DNA of 64,000 bases from Rhizobium leguminosarum (GTDB lineage: Bacteria; Pseudomonadota; Alphaproteobacteria; Rhizobiales; Rhizobiaceae). The DNA lies in NCBI RefSeq assembly GCF_001652265.1, contig NZ_LWBS01000208.1, forward strand, positions 22,616 to 86,615, written 5' to 3'. The notes under the pieces were generated by a model, which was not told where the DNA came from, made no database searches, and saw only the letters and a list, made by a program, of their open reading frames with translations. The position numbers were made by a program, and so were the translations under genes. Positions within the stretch are counted from its first letter, which is position 1; each line of letters opens with the position of its first letter. Of the stretch, positions 26,699-36,933 are shown in pieces.

Positions 26699-27133
26699 AT
26701 GCGAGCAGGACATTCGATCCTGGCTTTGATCTTTTGCGCAGTCTGTGCGCCCACAGGCCTTGCGGCGGAAAAGACTTTCAAGCCCGACGGGAACGGTCAG
26801 GTCGTCTTCGTCACGCCCACAAGAAATATCGGCTGTGTCTATACGCCAAAGGGCGGCGTCGAAATGTATGTTCCGGAAGACGGCGGTCCGGAGCTTGCCT
26901 GCGATCGCATCGAGCCGCTCTACGTCCGCCTCATCCTGCCGGCGAGCGGCAAGGCCTATATCTTCAAGATGGTCGGCGACGCCGCCTGCTGCAGCGAAGA
27001 GCATGTGCTCGACTATGGCGAGAGCTGGAGGGGCGGGCCCTATTTCTGCACCTCCAGCATGGAAGGGTTGCGCTGCCGACGCCGGGACGGACATGGTTTC
27101 TTCGCTAGCCGCAAGCGGCTGACGGTTGACTGA
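26699..27133 (+). CDS. Exported Cys-rich protein, DUF6636-like
   Basis: The 144-residue precursor has a signal peptide (MRAGHSILALIFCAVCAPTGLAAE, cleaved near residue 23) and a compact domain with conserved Cys residues. Visible motifs are VFVTPTRNIGCVYTP, LACDRIEPLYVR, GDAACCSEEH, YFCTSS and GLRCRRRDGHGF. These fit a family of short secreted bacterial proteins of unknown function (DUF6636). Four or more cysteines probably form disulfides in the periplasm. The start has GGGAG about ten bases upstream. It is divergent from the stress-protein gene. Confidence 0.8.
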   Translation: MRAGHSILALIFCAVCAPTGLAAEKTFKPDGNGQVVFVTPTRNIGCVYTPKGGVEMYVPEDGGPELACDRIEPLYVRLILPASGKAYIFKMVGDAACCSEEHVLDYGESWRGGPYFCTSSMEGLRCRRRDGHGFFASRKRLTVD

Positions 27134-27249
27134 GACAGGCGACAGACCCGTGCATCATGCGGCAAATCTACCGCTTTTTCCTTGAACGGGTGCCGTTTCG
27201 CTCTTATAAGGCGGCCCATTCCGAACAATGAGACGTGAACAGGGGTGCC

Positions 27250-27996
27250 ATGGCTGGCCATTCACAGTTTAAAAACATCATGCACCGCAAAGGCCGTCAG
27301 GATGCCGTGCGGTCGAAAATGTTCTCCAAGCTTGCGCGCGAAATCACCGTTGCCGCCAAGGCCGGCCTGCCCGACCCGACGATGAACGCCCGCCTTCGGC
27401 TGGCGATCCAGAACGCCAAGGCCCAGTCCATGCCGAAGGACAATATCGACCGCGCCATCAAGAAGGCAGCCGGCGCCGACGGCGAAAACTACGATGAAGT
27501 TCGCTATGAGGGCTATGGCCCCGGCGGCACGGCGATCATCGTCGAAGCCCTGACCGACAACCGCAACCGCACTGCCTCCAACGTTCGCTCGAGCTTCACC
27601 AAGGCCGGTGGTGCTCTCGGCGAAACCGGTTCCGTGTCCTTCTCCTTCGACCATGTCGGCGAAATCACCTACAAGCTTTCCGTCGGCGATGGCGACAAGG
27701 TGATGGAAGCCGCGATCGAAGCCGGCGCTGACGACGTCGAGTCCGACGAAGACGGCCACTACATCACCTGCGCCTTCGAAGCCCTCGGCGAAGTGGCGAG
27801 AGCGCTGGAATCGAGCCTCGGCGAAGCCGAAACCGTCAAGGCCGTCTGGCGTGCCCAGAACAACGTTCCGGTAGACGAGGAAAAAGCCCAGTCGCTGCTG
27901 AAACTCATCGACAGCCTGGAAGACGATGACGACGTGCAGAACGTCTATTCCAACTTCGAAGTCTCGGAAGAAGTCCTGGCGAAGCTCTCGGCCTGA
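27250..27996 (+). CDS. yebC: YebC/PmpR-family regulator
   Basis: The 248-residue protein is a standard Yeb[19 protein letters not shown] at the N-terminus, followed by three domains with the family sequences [27 protein letters not shown] and the acidic C-terminal [12 protein letters not shown]. Members have been described as DNA-binding regulators and, more recently, as ribosome-associated factors that relieve stalling; the role here is inferred. AGGGG precedes the ATG by four bases. YebC often sits beside ruvC; here ruvC is 3.8 kb downstream, separated by two minus-strand genes. Confidence 0.95.
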   Translation: MAGHSQFKNIMHRKGRQDAVRSKMFSKLAREITVAAKAGLPDPTMNARLRLAIQNAKAQSMPKDNIDRAIKKAAGADGENYDEVRYEGYGPGGTAIIVEALTDNRNRTASNVRSSFTKAGGALGETGSVSFSFDHVGEITYKLSVGDGDKVMEAAIEAGADDVESDEDGHYITCAFEALGEVARALESSLGEAETVKAVWRAQNNVPVDEEKAQSLLKLIDSLEDDDDVQNVYSNFEVSEEVLAKLSA

Positions 27997-28020
27997 TCTC
28001 CTCAGGCAGGTGCCAAATAA

Positions 28021-28049
28021 AAACCCGGCTGCAACGCCGGGTTTTTTTT
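28021..28049. terminator. Bidirectional terminator between yebC and the monooxygenase gene
   Basis: AAACCCGGC-TGCAAC-GCCGGGTTTTTTTT; the A run on the other side gives it a U-tail for the converging minus-strand gene as well. Confidence 0.9.
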
Positions 28050-28093
28050 CTTGCCGGAAAGGTGGCGCCGTCAAAGTGCGCCTTGCGTAGATC

Positions 28094-29095
28094 CTAAGCG
28101 GCGGCTCGCATGAAATTTCCCAGCCCTGCGAATAGTTCCACCGATGTCAGCCGCGCCTCGATGTCGTGGATCGGCATTGAGATGATCACCTCGTCGGCCT
28201 GCGTTTCCTGTAGAAATTCCGTCAGTTTCGCCTCCGCCGTCTCCGGCGAGCCGACCACGGCATAACGCAGCGTGTGTTCGACATTCATCTTTTCCATCGG
28301 CGACCAGAAGTCCCCCATATCGGCCACCGGACGCGGGAACGGGCCGCGGACATTGCGGCGCAGATTGACGAATTGCTGCTGGGCGGAGGTGAAATGGTAG
28401 CGCGCCTCCTCATCCGTTGCCGCCACCGCGCCCATCACGCCGACCATCACATGGGGCTTGTCGAGCGTCGCCGAGGGCTGGAAGCGGTCGCGGTAGATCG
28501 CGATCGCATCGAGCAGCATGTCGGGCGCGAAATGCGAGGCGAAGGCATAGGGAAGCCCCAGCATGCCGGCAAGCTGGGCGCTGTAGAGACTGGAGCCGAG
28601 AAGCCAGATCGGGATATGTGAGCCATTGCCGGGAACCGCGAGGATCGCCTGGTTCTCGATCGGCGTATCGAGGAGTTGCTGCAGTTCCACCACGTCGTTC
28701 GGGAAGCTGTTTGCACCGGCCTCGAGATTGCGCCGCAGCGCCTGTGCCGTGCGCATGTCCGTTCCCGGCGCGCGCCCGAGGCCGAGATCGATGCGGCCAG
28801 GGAAGAGCGCCTCCAGGGTGCCGAACTGCTCGGCGATGACGAGCGGCGAATGATTGGGCAGCATGATGCCGCCAGAGCCGATGCGGATGCGCTTTGTCGC
28901 AGCCCCGACATGGCTGATGACGACGGCGGTGGCAGCGCTGGCGACCCCCGGCATGCCGTGATGTTCGGCGAGCCAGAAGCGCTTGTAACCGAACTCCTCG
29001 GCCTTCACAGCCATCCGCGCCGAGCCCTCGAGAGACTGGCGCACGGTGCTGCCTTCGGCAACGGGGGAAAGGTCGAGTATGGAGAAGGGAACCAT
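28094..29095 (-). CDS. Luciferase-like (LLM class) flavin-dependent oxidoreductase
   Basis: The 333-residue protein is a bacterial luciferase-family monooxygenase of the YhbW type: SILDLSPV at the N-terminus, [30 protein letters not shown] and [20 protein letters not shown]. It would use reduced FMN supplied by a separate reductase. The substrate cannot be predicted. The start MVPFSILDL at 29095 has AGG six bases upstream; the longer frame to 29173 runs into the terminator of the chemoreceptor gene. Confidence 0.93.
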   Translation of the reverse strand: MVPFSILDLSPVAEGSTVRQSLEGSARMAVKAEEFGYKRFWLAEHHGMPGVASAATAVVISHVGAATKRIRIGSGGIMLPNHSPLVIAEQFGTLEALFPGRIDLGLGRAPGTDMRTAQALRRNLEAGANSFPNDVVELQQLLDTPIENQAILAVPGNGSHIPIWLLGSSLYSAQLAGMLGLPYAFASHFAPDMLLDAIAIYRDRFQPSATLDKPHVMVGVMGAVAATDEEARYHFTSAQQQFVNLRRNVRGPFPRPVADMGDFWSPMEKMNVEHTLRYAVVGSPETAEAKLTEFLQETQADEVIISMPIHDIEARLTSVELFAGLGNFMRAAA

Positions 29096-29171
29096 GGGAA
29101 ACCTGCCGGGCAGTTGGACGATGCCGTCTATGTAGGTTCGCGCCCACACCATTCCAAACCATGCGCGCAAC

Positions 29172-29196
29172 AAAAAGGGCCGCGCGAGCGCGGCCC
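29172..29196 (-). terminator. Intrinsic terminator after the chemoreceptor gene
   Basis: GGGCCGCGC-TCGC-GCGCGGCCC followed by TTTTTG on the minus strand, 25 bases after the stop. Confidence 0.88.
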
Positions 29197-29220
29197 CTGT
29201 GCAATGTTGAAAGCGCTGGG

Positions 29221-31536
29221 TTACCGGTGACGGCGCAGCACGTGGACCTCGGCGCTCGGTTGATGGTGGCCGGGCGGCAGCGTGAAATTGCCGAGCTGGC
29301 GGTCCATTTCCAGGGCTTCCGTCGCCAGCCGGTGGATCGCCGCCGTCGTCTCCTCGACCATCGAAGCATTCTGCTGCGTCATCGCGTCGAGTTCGGCAAC
29401 GGCGCTATTGATCTCGCGCAGCGTATTGGCTTCCTCGCGAGTCGCACCCATGATCTCGTTGATCTGCCCGTTGATCGCCTCGACATGGGCGCCGATGCCC
29501 GTCAACGCAACGCCCGCCTTTTCCACAAGCGCAACGCCGCTTTCGACCTCATGCGTCGATTTCTGCAGCAGGCTGGAAATCTCCTTGGCCGCGCTCGACG
29601 AGCGCTGGGCCAGCTCGCGCACTTCCATGGCGACGACAGCGAAGCCCTTGCCGGATTCACCGGCACGCGCTGCCTCGACGCCGGCATTGAGCGCCAGGAG
29701 GTTGGTCTGGAAGGCGATGTCGTCGATGACTGAGATGATCGTGTTGATTTGGCGCGAAGAGGCCTGGATTGCCTCCATCGCCGCGATCGTCTCGCGCATG
29801 ATCTGGCCTGAGCCGGTCGTCTCCTTCTTGGCGTCGCGGGCGATGCGCTCGGCCTGTTCGGCTCGCTCGATCTGCCGGCGGACCGACTGTGTGATGGCGC
29901 TGATCGCATTCGCCGTCTCGGTGATCGAGCCGGCCTGGCGCTCGGTGCGCCCGGCAAGTTCGTCGGCGCCGGTGCGCATCTCCTCTGAGCCGGCGCGCAC
30001 CGCCATCGAATTACCGCCGATTGCCGTCATGGTTTCGCTGAGCGTCGCCAGCGCCTCGTTGAAATTGACGCGCAGGCTTTCGAGCTCGTTCGGGAAGCGC
30101 GTATCGATCTGATAGGCGAGATCGCCGTTCGCCAGATGATGCAGGCCCTCGTCAATCGCCTCGACCACCTGCTGCAGCGTCTTGGCCTCGGCGTCGCGCT
30201 CGGCCAGATTCTGCTGGCGGTCTTGCTCGGCCTGCAGGCGCGTCTCTTCGCTGGCGGCTTCGAGTTCGCGGCTTTCGATCAGCGAGTGGCGGAAGCGGTC
30301 GAGCGCGTTGGCCATCGTGCCGATCTCGTCCTTGCGGTTCAGGCTGCCGATCTCGCTGTCGAGCTTGCCGTCGGCGACATCGCGGGTGACGCCGGCAAGC
30401 CGCGCAAGCGGCGAAAACAGCAAATTGGTGACCAGCCCGGTCGCGATCGCCATGACGACGAGTACGCCGATGCCGATCATCGTCAGCAGGGTTGCGATCT
30501 CGATCGAGCCGGCATTGAGCTCGCTCAAAAGCACGCTTTCGACCACGAGGAAGCGGTCGCCGCGATAGTCGATACCGCGGACATAGGCGCGAGCCGCACC
30601 ATCCGCTCGGCCGAAATCGGCAACGGTCATCGCCGAACTGGCAAGCGCGCTCTTGATGAAGGTGAAGGGCGTCGCATCGAGCGTCGCAAGCTTGCCGCTT
30701 CCGTCGAGCCCGACGGCGGAGCCATCTCCGGAGACGATCGCCGCCCGCGCCGTGCTGCCCTGGACGATGCCCTTGGCGAGGATGCCGGTGACGATCTCAT
30801 CCCGCACCTTGAAGAGGATGATGCCCTTGGCCGCCCCAAGCTTGACGATCGGCACGGCATAGAAGATCGCCGACTTGCCGCTGCCGGCATCGACTCGAAG
30901 ACCGGAAAAGCCTGTCGGCGCGGCGTCATCGGTCGCCTTGGCGGTATTCTCGATCGCCTTGGCGAAAGCGATGCCGGCGCCGGTCGCCTTCCAGGCGTCC
31001 GACTTCAGATTTTCGGCGAAATCCTCTTCCTTCTTGTAGGAATAGAGCACGGTACCCTCGAGATCGACAATCAGCAGATCGCTGAAGGCGGTATCCTCGA
31101 GGTCGCGGGCGACTTCGCCCTGCGTCTTCTCGTGGCTCGAATAATAAAAGCCGCTCGGCCCTTCCGGCTTGATGAGCTTCTCGCGCTGGTCGGCGGGGTT
31201 GGGGTTGCCTGCTATGAAAACCTTCTTCAGCTCGGCGCGAGCATCGCCCGCGGTCTTCTCGATTGTCTTCCAGCCGCTCTTCAGATTGGTGATCGACATC
31301 TGCAGCGCCTCGATGCGCGCGATGGAATTGGCCTGGTTTTCAAGCTGCGTCAGCTGATCCTGCAGCATGTCGCCGCGAAAGATCAGCACGCTTTCCTTGG
31401 CCTTCAGCGCCTGCTCGTCGGAAATGCGGCTGCTGGCGAAATAGGCAAGCACATCGATGACCGCGATCGACAGCACGGTCAGCAGAATGAATGTGACGAT
31501 GACCTTGAAGGACAGGGATTGAAATCTCCGAGCCAT
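29221..31536 (-). CDS. Methyl-accepting chemotaxis protein
   Basis: The 771-residue membrane receptor has an N-terminal membrane helix (about 11-33), a large periplasmic sensor region (about 35-340, probably a Cache-like domain), a second helix (about 345-370), and a HAMP region. The cytoplasmic four-helix signalling domain has the conserved hairpin tip [20 protein letters not shown] and ENGK-type glutamate sites. It lacks the C-terminal NWETF pentapeptide for CheR/CheB tethering. The start [10 protein letters not shown] at 31536 has AAGGGG about ten bases upstream. It stands alone, not in a che cluster. The ligand is unknown. Confidence 0.93.
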   Translation of the reverse strand: MARRFQSLSFKVIVTFILLTVLSIAVIDVLAYFASSRISDEQALKAKESVLIFRGDMLQDQLTQLENQANSIARIEALQMSITNLKSGWKTIEKTAGDARAELKKVFIAGNPNPADQREKLIKPEGPSGFYYSSHEKTQGEVARDLEDTAFSDLLIVDLEGTVLYSYKKEEDFAENLKSDAWKATGAGIAFAKAIENTAKATDDAAPTGFSGLRVDAGSGKSAIFYAVPIVKLGAAKGIILFKVRDEIVTGILAKGIVQGSTARAAIVSGDGSAVGLDGSGKLATLDATPFTFIKSALASSAMTVADFGRADGAARAYVRGIDYRGDRFLVVESVLLSELNAGSIEIATLLTMIGIGVLVVMAIATGLVTNLLFSPLARLAGVTRDVADGKLDSEIGSLNRKDEIGTMANALDRFRHSLIESRELEAASEETRLQAEQDRQQNLAERDAEAKTLQQVVEAIDEGLHHLANGDLAYQIDTRFPNELESLRVNFNEALATLSETMTAIGGNSMAVRAGSEEMRTGADELAGRTERQAGSITETANAISAITQSVRRQIERAEQAERIARDAKKETTGSGQIMRETIAAMEAIQASSRQINTIISVIDDIAFQTNLLALNAGVEAARAGESGKGFAVVAMEVRELAQRSSSAAKEISSLLQKSTHEVESGVALVEKAGVALTGIGAHVEAINGQINEIMGATREEANTLREINSAVAELDAMTQQNASMVEETTAAIHRLATEALEMDRQLGNFTLPPGHHQPSAEVHVLRRHR

Positions 31537-31779
31537 GTACAACGAACCCCTTCTGAACGCGCCTGCCAGCGCGGGCACGCTGCGCATGGCTGATCAACTG
31601 ACCTATAAACAGAACATCGAGGGCTTAAATCTTCGCGAAAGAAGCCCCTCCCGTATTCGATGACTAGAATTCAGGCATCTGTTTTAATTCGCGGTAAATG
31701 GCAGAGCCGAAATCCGGGAACGTTTTTGTTTTGTTCACATATCAATGGCAGTTATTTCGCAATCGCTATAGGTTGAACC

Positions 31780-32289
31780 ATGCAAAATACGATTCGCATC
31801 GTCGGCATCGATCCCGGGCTTCGCCGCACCGGCTGGGGAATCATCGAGACATCAGGCAATTCCCTGCGGTTTGTGGCATCTGGAACCGTGACCTCTGATG
31901 GAGACATGGACCTTGCCTCCCGCCTTTGCCAATTGCACGACGGCCTGGCGGAGATCGTCCACAGTTACAAGCCGGATGAGGCCGCCGTCGAACAGACCTT
32001 CGTCAACAAGGATGCGGTAGCGACCCTGAAGCTTGGCCAGGCCCGCGGCATCGCCATGCTGGTGCCGGCGCGCGCCGGGCTGCGGGTTTCCGAATATGCC
32101 CCGAACGCCGTGAAGAAGGCCGTCATCGGCGTCGGCCACGGCGAAAAGCAGCAGATCCACATGATGCTGAAGATCCTGATGCCGAAGGTCGAATTCAAGG
32201 GCAACGACGCAGCCGACGCCCTGGCGATCGCCATCTGCCATGCGCATAATCGCGGCAGCAACCGGATGCGACAGGCACTGGCTGGATAG
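31780..32289 (+). CDS. ruvC: Holliday junction resolvase RuvC
   Basis: RuvC cuts Holliday junctions as a dimer. The 169-residue product carries the catalytic acidic residues in [12 protein letters not shown] (Asp near 10), VEQTFV (Glu near 70) and [10 protein letters not shown] near the C-terminus. Length is normal. It is followed by vapBC and then ruvA and ruvB, so the usual ruvCAB order is interrupted by a toxin-antitoxin module. A 240-base region separates it from the divergent chemoreceptor gene. Confidence 0.98.
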   Translation: MQNTIRIVGIDPGLRRTGWGIIETSGNSLRFVASGTVTSDGDMDLASRLCQLHDGLAEIVHSYKPDEAAVEQTFVNKDAVATLKLGQARGIAMLVPARAGLRVSEYAPNAVKKAVIGVGHGEKQQIHMMLKILMPKVEFKGNDAADALAIAICHAHNRGSNRMRQALAG

Positions 32290-32296
32290 CGTGTTC

Positions 32297-32332
32297 TTGA
32301 CTTGTTCTGACAGTAAGGATAATTCTTACTGT
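32297..32332 (+). promoter_or_regulatory. vapBC promoter with overlapping operator palindrome
   Basis: TTGACT (32297-32302) and TAATTC (32320-32325) are spaced by 17 bases. A perfect 8-base inverted repeat, ACAGTAAG-N7-CTTACTGT (32310-32332), covers the -10 region. This fits autorepression by the VapBC complex. GGAG of the vapB ribosome site follows at 32336. Confidence 0.75.
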
Positions 32333-32346
32333 GAAGGAGCAACAAG

Positions 32347-32598
32347 ATGCGTGTTACGTCCAAAGGGCAGGTCACCATTCCTCGCGATCTCAGGGAACTT
32401 GTCGGCATCGAGGCCAACAGCGAGGTCATTTTCTCGATAGAGGGCGGCAAGCTCGTTCTCTCGCCGAAGAACGGCAAGCAGGAGATCGAGGATAGGGGTC
32501 GCCTGGATCGATTCATACAGACGATCCGTCGTCTCGAGGGCACTGGCGATCAGGAGATCGATGCCGAAGACCTTATGTCGATGACCCGTGATCGCTGA
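32347..32598 (+). CDS. vapB: VapB-type antitoxin (AbrB/SpoVT fold)
   Basis: The 83-residue protein has the AbrB-like swapped-hairpin DNA-binding N-terminus (MRVTSKGQVTIPRDLRELVG) and a charged C-terminal tail expected to wrap the toxin. GGAG lies seven bases before the ATG. Its stop overlaps the vapC start (TGATG). It lies 57 bases after ruvC, and the promoter between carries an inverted repeat that VapBC would bind. The family assignment is strong; activity is inferred. Confidence 0.92.
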   Translation: MRVTSKGQVTIPRDLRELVGIEANSEVIFSIEGGKLVLSPKNGKQEIEDRGRLDRFIQTIRRLEGTGDQEIDAEDLMSMTRDR

Positions 32599-33011
32599 TG
32601 GCCACACTTGTCGACACGAACATACTTGTCGATTTGGCCGTGGTCGGTTCGGACTGGCATGGTTGGTCGCGTCGAAAGATGTTTGACGTCTTCAAAGACG
32701 GTCCTGTCCTCATAAACCCGATCATCTATTCCGAATTTTCCGTTCGGTACGACGACGTGGACGAAGTCGATCGACTGCTGCCGCAGGATGAATTCCGCCG
32801 CGAGAATCTGCCTTGGCCGGCTGCATTCGCCGCTGCTGCGGCCTTCCGGCTTTACCGTCGCGCCGGCGGTGGGCGCGAACGGATCTTGCCCGATTTCTTC
32901 ATCGGCGCGCATGCGGCGATAAGGGGCTACAGAATTTTGACCCGCGATCCCAGCGGATACCGCTCCTATTTCCCCTCCGTTGACCTTATAACCCCCGAAA
33001 CGCATCCTTGA
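32598..33011 (+). CDS. vapC: VapC-type PIN-domain toxin ribonuclease
   Basis: The 137-residue PIN-domain protein keeps the four acidic metal ligands: Asp6 (VDTNILVD), Glu46 (YSEFSVRY), Asp99 ([10 protein letters not shown]) and Asp117 (TRDPSGY). VapC toxins cut specific RNAs such as initiator tRNA; the target here is unknown. The ATG shares a base with the vapB stop. It ends 13 bases before ruvA, so ruvA is likely to be transcribed through from this module. Confidence 0.93.
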   Translation: MATLVDTNILVDLAVVGSDWHGWSRRKMFDVFKDGPVLINPIIYSEFSVRYDDVDEVDRLLPQDEFRRENLPWPAAFAAAAAFRLYRRAGGGRERILPDFFIGAHAAIRGYRILTRDPSGYRSYFPSVDLITPETHP

Positions 33012-33024
33012 GAGACCGCGACCC

Positions 33025-33639
33025 ATGATCGGCAAGCTGAAAGGCACCATAGACGAGATCGGCGAAGACTATGTGCTCGTCGATGTGCACGGCGTCTGCT
33101 ACGTCGCCCATTGCTCGGCCCGCACGCTATCCAAGCTCGGCTCGGCCGGTGAGGCCTGCGTGCTCTTCATCGAGACCTATGTGCGCGAGGACCAGTTGAG
33201 GCTCTTCGGTTTCATGACCGCGCTGGAGCGGGAATGGTTCAACCTGCTCCAGAGCGTTCAGGGCGTCGGCGCCAAGGTGGCGCTCGCCGTGCTCTCGACG
33301 CTGACCCCAGGCGAACTCGCCAATGCGATCGCCCTGCAGGATCGCACCGCCGTCTCGCGTGCGCCGGGCGTCGGTCCCAAAGTGGCGATGCGCCTCGTCA
33401 CCGAGCTCAAGAACCGGGCGCCGGCCTTTGCCGGGGAAGCGATCAATATCGCCCTCAAGCAGGAACTCGGCGAAGGGGTCGCGGCCGCCCCGGTCGCCGA
33501 CGCGGTATCTGCGTTGACGAACCTCGGCTACAGCAGAGACCAGGCGGCGAACGCGATTGCCGCGGCAATGAAGACGGCGGGCGACGGCGCCGACAGCGCC
33601 AAGCTGATCAGGCTGGGGTTGAAGGAGCTGGCGCGGTGA
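33025..33639 (+). CDS. ruvA: Holliday junction helicase subunit RuvA
   Basis: RuvA binds four-way junctions and loads RuvB. The 204-residue product starts [21 protein letters not shown] (OB fold), followed by two helix-hairpin-helix motifs ([31 protein letters not shown]) and a C-terminal domain ([12 protein letters not shown]) that contacts RuvB. Complete and normal in length. It lies 13 bases after vapC and 83 before ruvB. Confidence 0.98.
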   Translation: MIGKLKGTIDEIGEDYVLVDVHGVCYVAHCSARTLSKLGSAGEACVLFIETYVREDQLRLFGFMTALEREWFNLLQSVQGVGAKVALAVLSTLTPGELANAIALQDRTAVSRAPGVGPKVAMRLVTELKNRAPAFAGEAINIALKQELGEGVAAAPVADAVSALTNLGYSRDQAANAIAAAMKTAGDGADSAKLIRLGLKELAR

Positions 33640-33722
33640 AAGGCCGGAAAATCGATGATGGGATGTCGAGGCAGCCGTTTTTTGGTGTATTGGTGTGACA
33701 GGTTTCAAAACGGAATGAGAGC

Positions 33723-34763
33723 ATGAGCGAACCCGCCCGCCTGATATCGCCGGAAAAGCGGGGCGAAGACCTTGATATCACGTTGCGCCCGCAATCGCTG
33801 GACGAGTTCACCGGCCAGGCGGAAGCTCGCGCCAATCTCAAGGTCTTCATCGAGGCAGCGAAAAACCGCGGCGAAGCGCTGGACCATGTTCTCTTCGTCG
33901 GCCCGCCCGGCCTCGGCAAGACGACGCTGGCGCAGATCATGGCCAAAGAGCTCGGCGTCAACTTTCGCTCGACGTCGGGCCCGGTTATCGCCAAGGCCGG
34001 CGATCTCGCTGCCCTGCTCACCAATCTCGAGGAGCGTGATGTGCTCTTCATCGACGAGATCCATCGCCTCAACCCCGCCGTCGAGGAAATCCTCTATCCG
34101 GCCATGGAAGATTTCCAGCTCGACCTGATCATCGGGGAAGGCCCTGCTGCTCGCTCGGTGAAGATCGACCTGTCGAAATTCACACTGGTGGCGGCCACCA
34201 CCCGCCTCGGCCTGTTGACGACGCCGCTGCGCGACCGCTTTGGCATTCCGGTGCGCTTGAGCTTCTATACCGTCGAGGAGCTGGAACTGATCGTGCGCCG
34301 TGGCGCGCGGCTGATGAACCTGCCGATCACCGAGGAGGGCGCCCGCGAGATCGCAAGACGCGCCCGCGGCACCCCGCGCATCGCCGGCCGGCTGCTGCGA
34401 CGCGTGCGCGACTTTGCCGAGGTGGCAAGGGCAGAAGCCGTCACCCGGGAGATCGCCGACGAGGCGCTGACCCGACTGCTGGTCGACAATGTCGGCTTCG
34501 ACCAACTCGATAAACGTTACCTCAACATGATCGCGGTCAATTTCGGCGGCGGCCCGGTCGGCATCGAAACCATCGCCGCCGGCCTTTCCGAGCCGCGCGA
34601 CGCGATCGAGGACATCATCGAGCCCTATATGATCCAACAGGGTTTCATTCAGCGCACGCCACGCGGCCGTGTTCTGACCGCAATCGCGTGGAAACATCTG
34701 GGAATGCAACCGCCCAAGGATATGGAGGCTGCGCAGTTCCGGCTGTTCCAGGAGGACAACTGA
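33723..34763 (+). CDS. ruvB: Holliday junction branch migration ATPase RuvB
   Basis: RuvB is the hexameric AAA motor of branch migration. The 346-residue product has Walker A GPPGLGKT at 60-67, Walker B LFIDEIH, sensor [17 protein letters not shown] and a winged-helix C-terminal domain ([26 protein letters not shown]). Complete. The next gene begins at the base after its stop, so it is co-transcribed with a phosphoesterase. Confidence 0.98.
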   Translation: MSEPARLISPEKRGEDLDITLRPQSLDEFTGQAEARANLKVFIEAAKNRGEALDHVLFVGPPGLGKTTLAQIMAKELGVNFRSTSGPVIAKAGDLAALLTNLEERDVLFIDEIHRLNPAVEEILYPAMEDFQLDLIIGEGPAARSVKIDLSKFTLVAATTRLGLLTTPLRDRFGIPVRLSFYTVEELELIVRRGARLMNLPITEEGAREIARRARGTPRIAGRLLRRVRDFAEVARAEAVTREIADEALTRLLVDNVGFDQLDKRYLNMIAVNFGGGPVGIETIAAGLSEPRDAIEDIIEPYMIQQGFIQRTPRGRVLTAIAWKHLGMQPPKDMEAAQFRLFQEDN

Positions 34764-35666
34764 GTGATCACCCGCCGCGGATTTTTCAGGGTTCTGGGCG
34801 GCGGTGTCGCAGGCGTCATGTCGCTCGGTGGTTACGCCTTCGCCTATGAACCGCTCGCGCGGCTCGCCATCACCCGCTACCGGCTGACGCCGCCGGGATG
34901 GACGCCAGGGCTCAAGCTCCGCGTCGTCGCGCTCGCCGATCTCCATGCCTGCGAACCCTGGATGTCCGCAAGCCGCATTGCCGCGATCTGCCACAGGGCA
35001 AATGAACTCGAAGGCGACGTGACCGTCCTGCTTGGCGATTATGCCGCCGGCATGAACATGGTGACGCAATACGTGCATTCGAGCCAATGGTCGAAGGCAC
35101 TCGCCACCTTGCAGGCCCCTCTCGGCGTCCACGCGATTATGGGCAACCACGATTGGTGGGAGGACAGGACCGCCCAGAAGAACGGCGGGATGGAAACATT
35201 CGGACACCGGGCCCTCGCCGACGTCGGCATCCCGGTCTATGGCAACCGCGCCGTTCGGCTCGAAAAGGATGGCCGCGGCTTTTGGCTCGCAGGCCTCGAA
35301 GATCAGCTGGCCCTGCTGCCGGGCCGGAAGTGGGGCCGCACGCAGATGCTCGGCCTCGACGATCTCGAGGGAACGATGGCGCAGATTACGGACGATGCGC
35401 CCGTCATCCTGCTCGCTCATGAGCCCGATATCTTTCCGCGCGTGCCCGAGCGCGTTTCGCTGACGCTATCGGGCCACACCCATGGCGGACAGATCCGTTT
35501 CCTCGGCCGTTCGCCGATCGTACCATCGCGCTACGGCAATCGCTACGCCTATGGCCATATCGTTGAAGAGGAGCGTAATATCATCGTTTCCGGCGGCCTT
35601 GGCTGCTCCATTGCACCGGTGCGCTTCGGCGTGCCGCCGGAAATTGTCGTGATCGAACTTGGATAA
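34764..35666 (+). CDS. Tat-exported metallophosphoesterase
   Basis: The 300-residue precursor starts at a GTG with a twin-arginine signal (ITRRGFFRVLGGG). The mature part is a YkuE-like calcineurin-type phosphoesterase with all five metal-site blocks: ADLHACEPW, LGDYA, GNHDWW, AHEPD and SGHTHGGQ. Family members include phosphodiesterases and UDP-diacylglucosamine hydrolase relatives; the substrate here is unknown. The GTG directly follows the ruvB stop, which indicates coupled translation. Export suggests action at the cytoplasmic-membrane outer face or in the periplasm. Confidence 0.92.
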   Translation: MITRRGFFRVLGGGVAGVMSLGGYAFAYEPLARLAITRYRLTPPGWTPGLKLRVVALADLHACEPWMSASRIAAICHRANELEGDVTVLLGDYAAGMNMVTQYVHSSQWSKALATLQAPLGVHAIMGNHDWWEDRTAQKNGGMETFGHRALADVGIPVYGNRAVRLEKDGRGFWLAGLEDQLALLPGRKWGRTQMLGLDDLEGTMAQITDDAPVILLAHEPDIFPRVPERVSLTLSGHTHGGQIRFLGRSPIVPSRYGNRYAYGHIVEEERNIIVSGGLGCSIAPVRFGVPPEIVVIELG

Positions 35667-35673
35667 GAATGGC

Positions 35674-36186
35674 ATGACCAAGCGCATTCACATCCGCCTG
35701 AATGCAGGCGGTCGGCGCTTCAACTATCGCATCGCCGGCCTCGGTTTTCGCGATGGCCATGTGCTCGTTCATCGCGCCGTACACGAGCCCTTCTGGACTT
35801 TTCCGGGCGGTCGGGCGGAGATCGGCGAAACGTCGGAAGAGACACTGAAGCGCGAGATGGTAGAGGAACTGGGCGTTGAGGTGACCGTCCATCGCCTGCT
35901 GTGGATCGTCGAGAATTTCTTCCACTACGAACAGCGCGATTGGCACGAACTCGGCTTCTATTATCTGATGGACATCCCGCCGGAATTCCCCTTCCGGCCG
36001 GGCGAGATCATCCATCGGGTCGAGGACGACGACAACCATCTCGAATTCAAATGGGTGCCGGCAACGCGCCATGCCCTGACCGCACTCGACATCCCGCCCT
36101 ATTTCATCGCCGATGAAATCGAAACCCTTCCCGTTTCGCCAGGTCATCTCGTCTGGCGGGACGGCGATCTCGACGGCAAAGACTGA
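35674..36186 (+). CDS. Nudix hydrolase
   Basis: The 170-residue protein contains a complete Nudix box starting GGRAEIGETSEETLKREM and ending VEELGV at about 50-73, which binds Mg and cleaves nucleoside diphosphates linked to another group. The flanking sequence (RIAGLGFRDGHVLVHRA, FWTFPG) fits the fold. The frame can start at a TTG at 35659 inside the previous gene; I chose the ATG at 35674, seven bases after the previous stop. The substrate is not predictable. Confidence 0.9.
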   Translation: MTKRIHIRLNAGGRRFNYRIAGLGFRDGHVLVHRAVHEPFWTFPGGRAEIGETSEETLKREMVEELGVEVTVHRLLWIVENFFHYEQRDWHELGFYYLMDIPPEFPFRPGEIIHRVEDDDNHLEFKWVPATRHALTALDIPPYFIADEIETLPVSPGHLVWRDGDLDGKD

Positions 36187-36190
36187 CGCA

Positions 36191-36248
36191 AGCAATTCAA
36201 GGTGTTACAGAGCCCTTTGCGCGCCTCAAAAGGCGCCCGGAGCTGTAG
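36191..36248. repeat. Palindromic repeat family B (short form)
   Basis: AGCAATTCAAGGTGTTACAG, GCGCGCCTCAAAAGGCGC and CTGTAG match the downstream half of the copies at 25955 and 58323. It begins five bases after the Nudix gene stop. Confidence 0.75.
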
Positions 36249-36277
36249 CCAAAAGCGCTTAAAGAGGAGATGCGCCG

Positions 36278-36841
36278 ATGCCGACCTTCGATCCTGCCAG
36301 GCCATTCCGCAAACTTGCCTATAACAACGCCCTAGCCAACCGCCGGCTGCTTCAGACCTGCGCAACATTGAAGCCTGGCGAATTCGAAGCGCCACGCATA
36401 AGCTTCTTTCCCTCGATCAAGGAAACCTTGAACCATATCATCACGGTCGACTGGTTCTATGTCGACGGCCTTGAAGGCGGCACGTTCGGGCTCAAGGCCT
36501 TTGAGGTCGACGAACCATTCGATGACGTCTCCTCGCTGGCAGAAGCCCAGGCGAAGGTCGATCAGCGCCTGACGGCGCTTTGCGAGACCCTGACGCCGGA
36601 GAGGCTCACCTCGACCATCAGCCTCCATCGCGGCGACCGCATTCAAGAAGAGCGGATGGACGACGTGCTCGGCCACCTCTTCCAGCATCAGACCCATCAT
36701 CGAGGACAGGTGCATGCGATGCTCTCCGGCACCAGCATCGCTCCGCCGCAACTCGACGAATTCATCGTTGCCGACGATGCCAGGTTCCGCGGCAGCGAAC
36801 TCGCAGCGCTCGGCTGGAGCGAAGAAACTTTGATGCGTTAG
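36278..36841 (+). CDS. DinB-family metal-dependent protein
   Basis: The 187-residue protein is a four-helix-bundle DinB/YfiT-like protein. The metal-binding triad is visible as His53 (LNHIITVDWF) and two histidines in HQTHHRGQVH near residues 130-140. Members include thiol-dependent transferases and stress proteins; no substrate can be assigned. AAGAGGAG precedes the ATG. It is separated from the Nudix gene by a repeat element, and another repeat follows its stop. Confidence 0.9.
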   Translation: MPTFDPARPFRKLAYNNALANRRLLQTCATLKPGEFEAPRISFFPSIKETLNHIITVDWFYVDGLEGGTFGLKAFEVDEPFDDVSSLAEAQAKVDQRLTALCETLTPERLTSTISLHRGDRIQEERMDDVLGHLFQHQTHHRGQVHAMLSGTSIAPPQLDEFIVADDARFRGSELAALGWSEETLMR

Positions 36842-36842
36842 C

Positions 36843-36933
36843 GCGTCCCGCAGGACGCGTGGCGCGCTTTAAGTCTCTATCTGATGCCTGTCGTGGTCCG
36901 AAAGCCGCTGCACGGTTTTCGGCATCATGCTCT
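36843..36933. repeat. Composite repeat: GCGTCC hairpin plus family A copy
   Basis: GCGTCC-CGCA-GGACGC (36844-36859) is followed by a family A unit, CTGATGCCTG...CCGAAAGCCGCTGCACGGTTTTCGGCATCATGCTCT in two arms (36881-36933). It fills the 90 bases between the DinB gene and the converging acvB gene. Confidence 0.7.
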
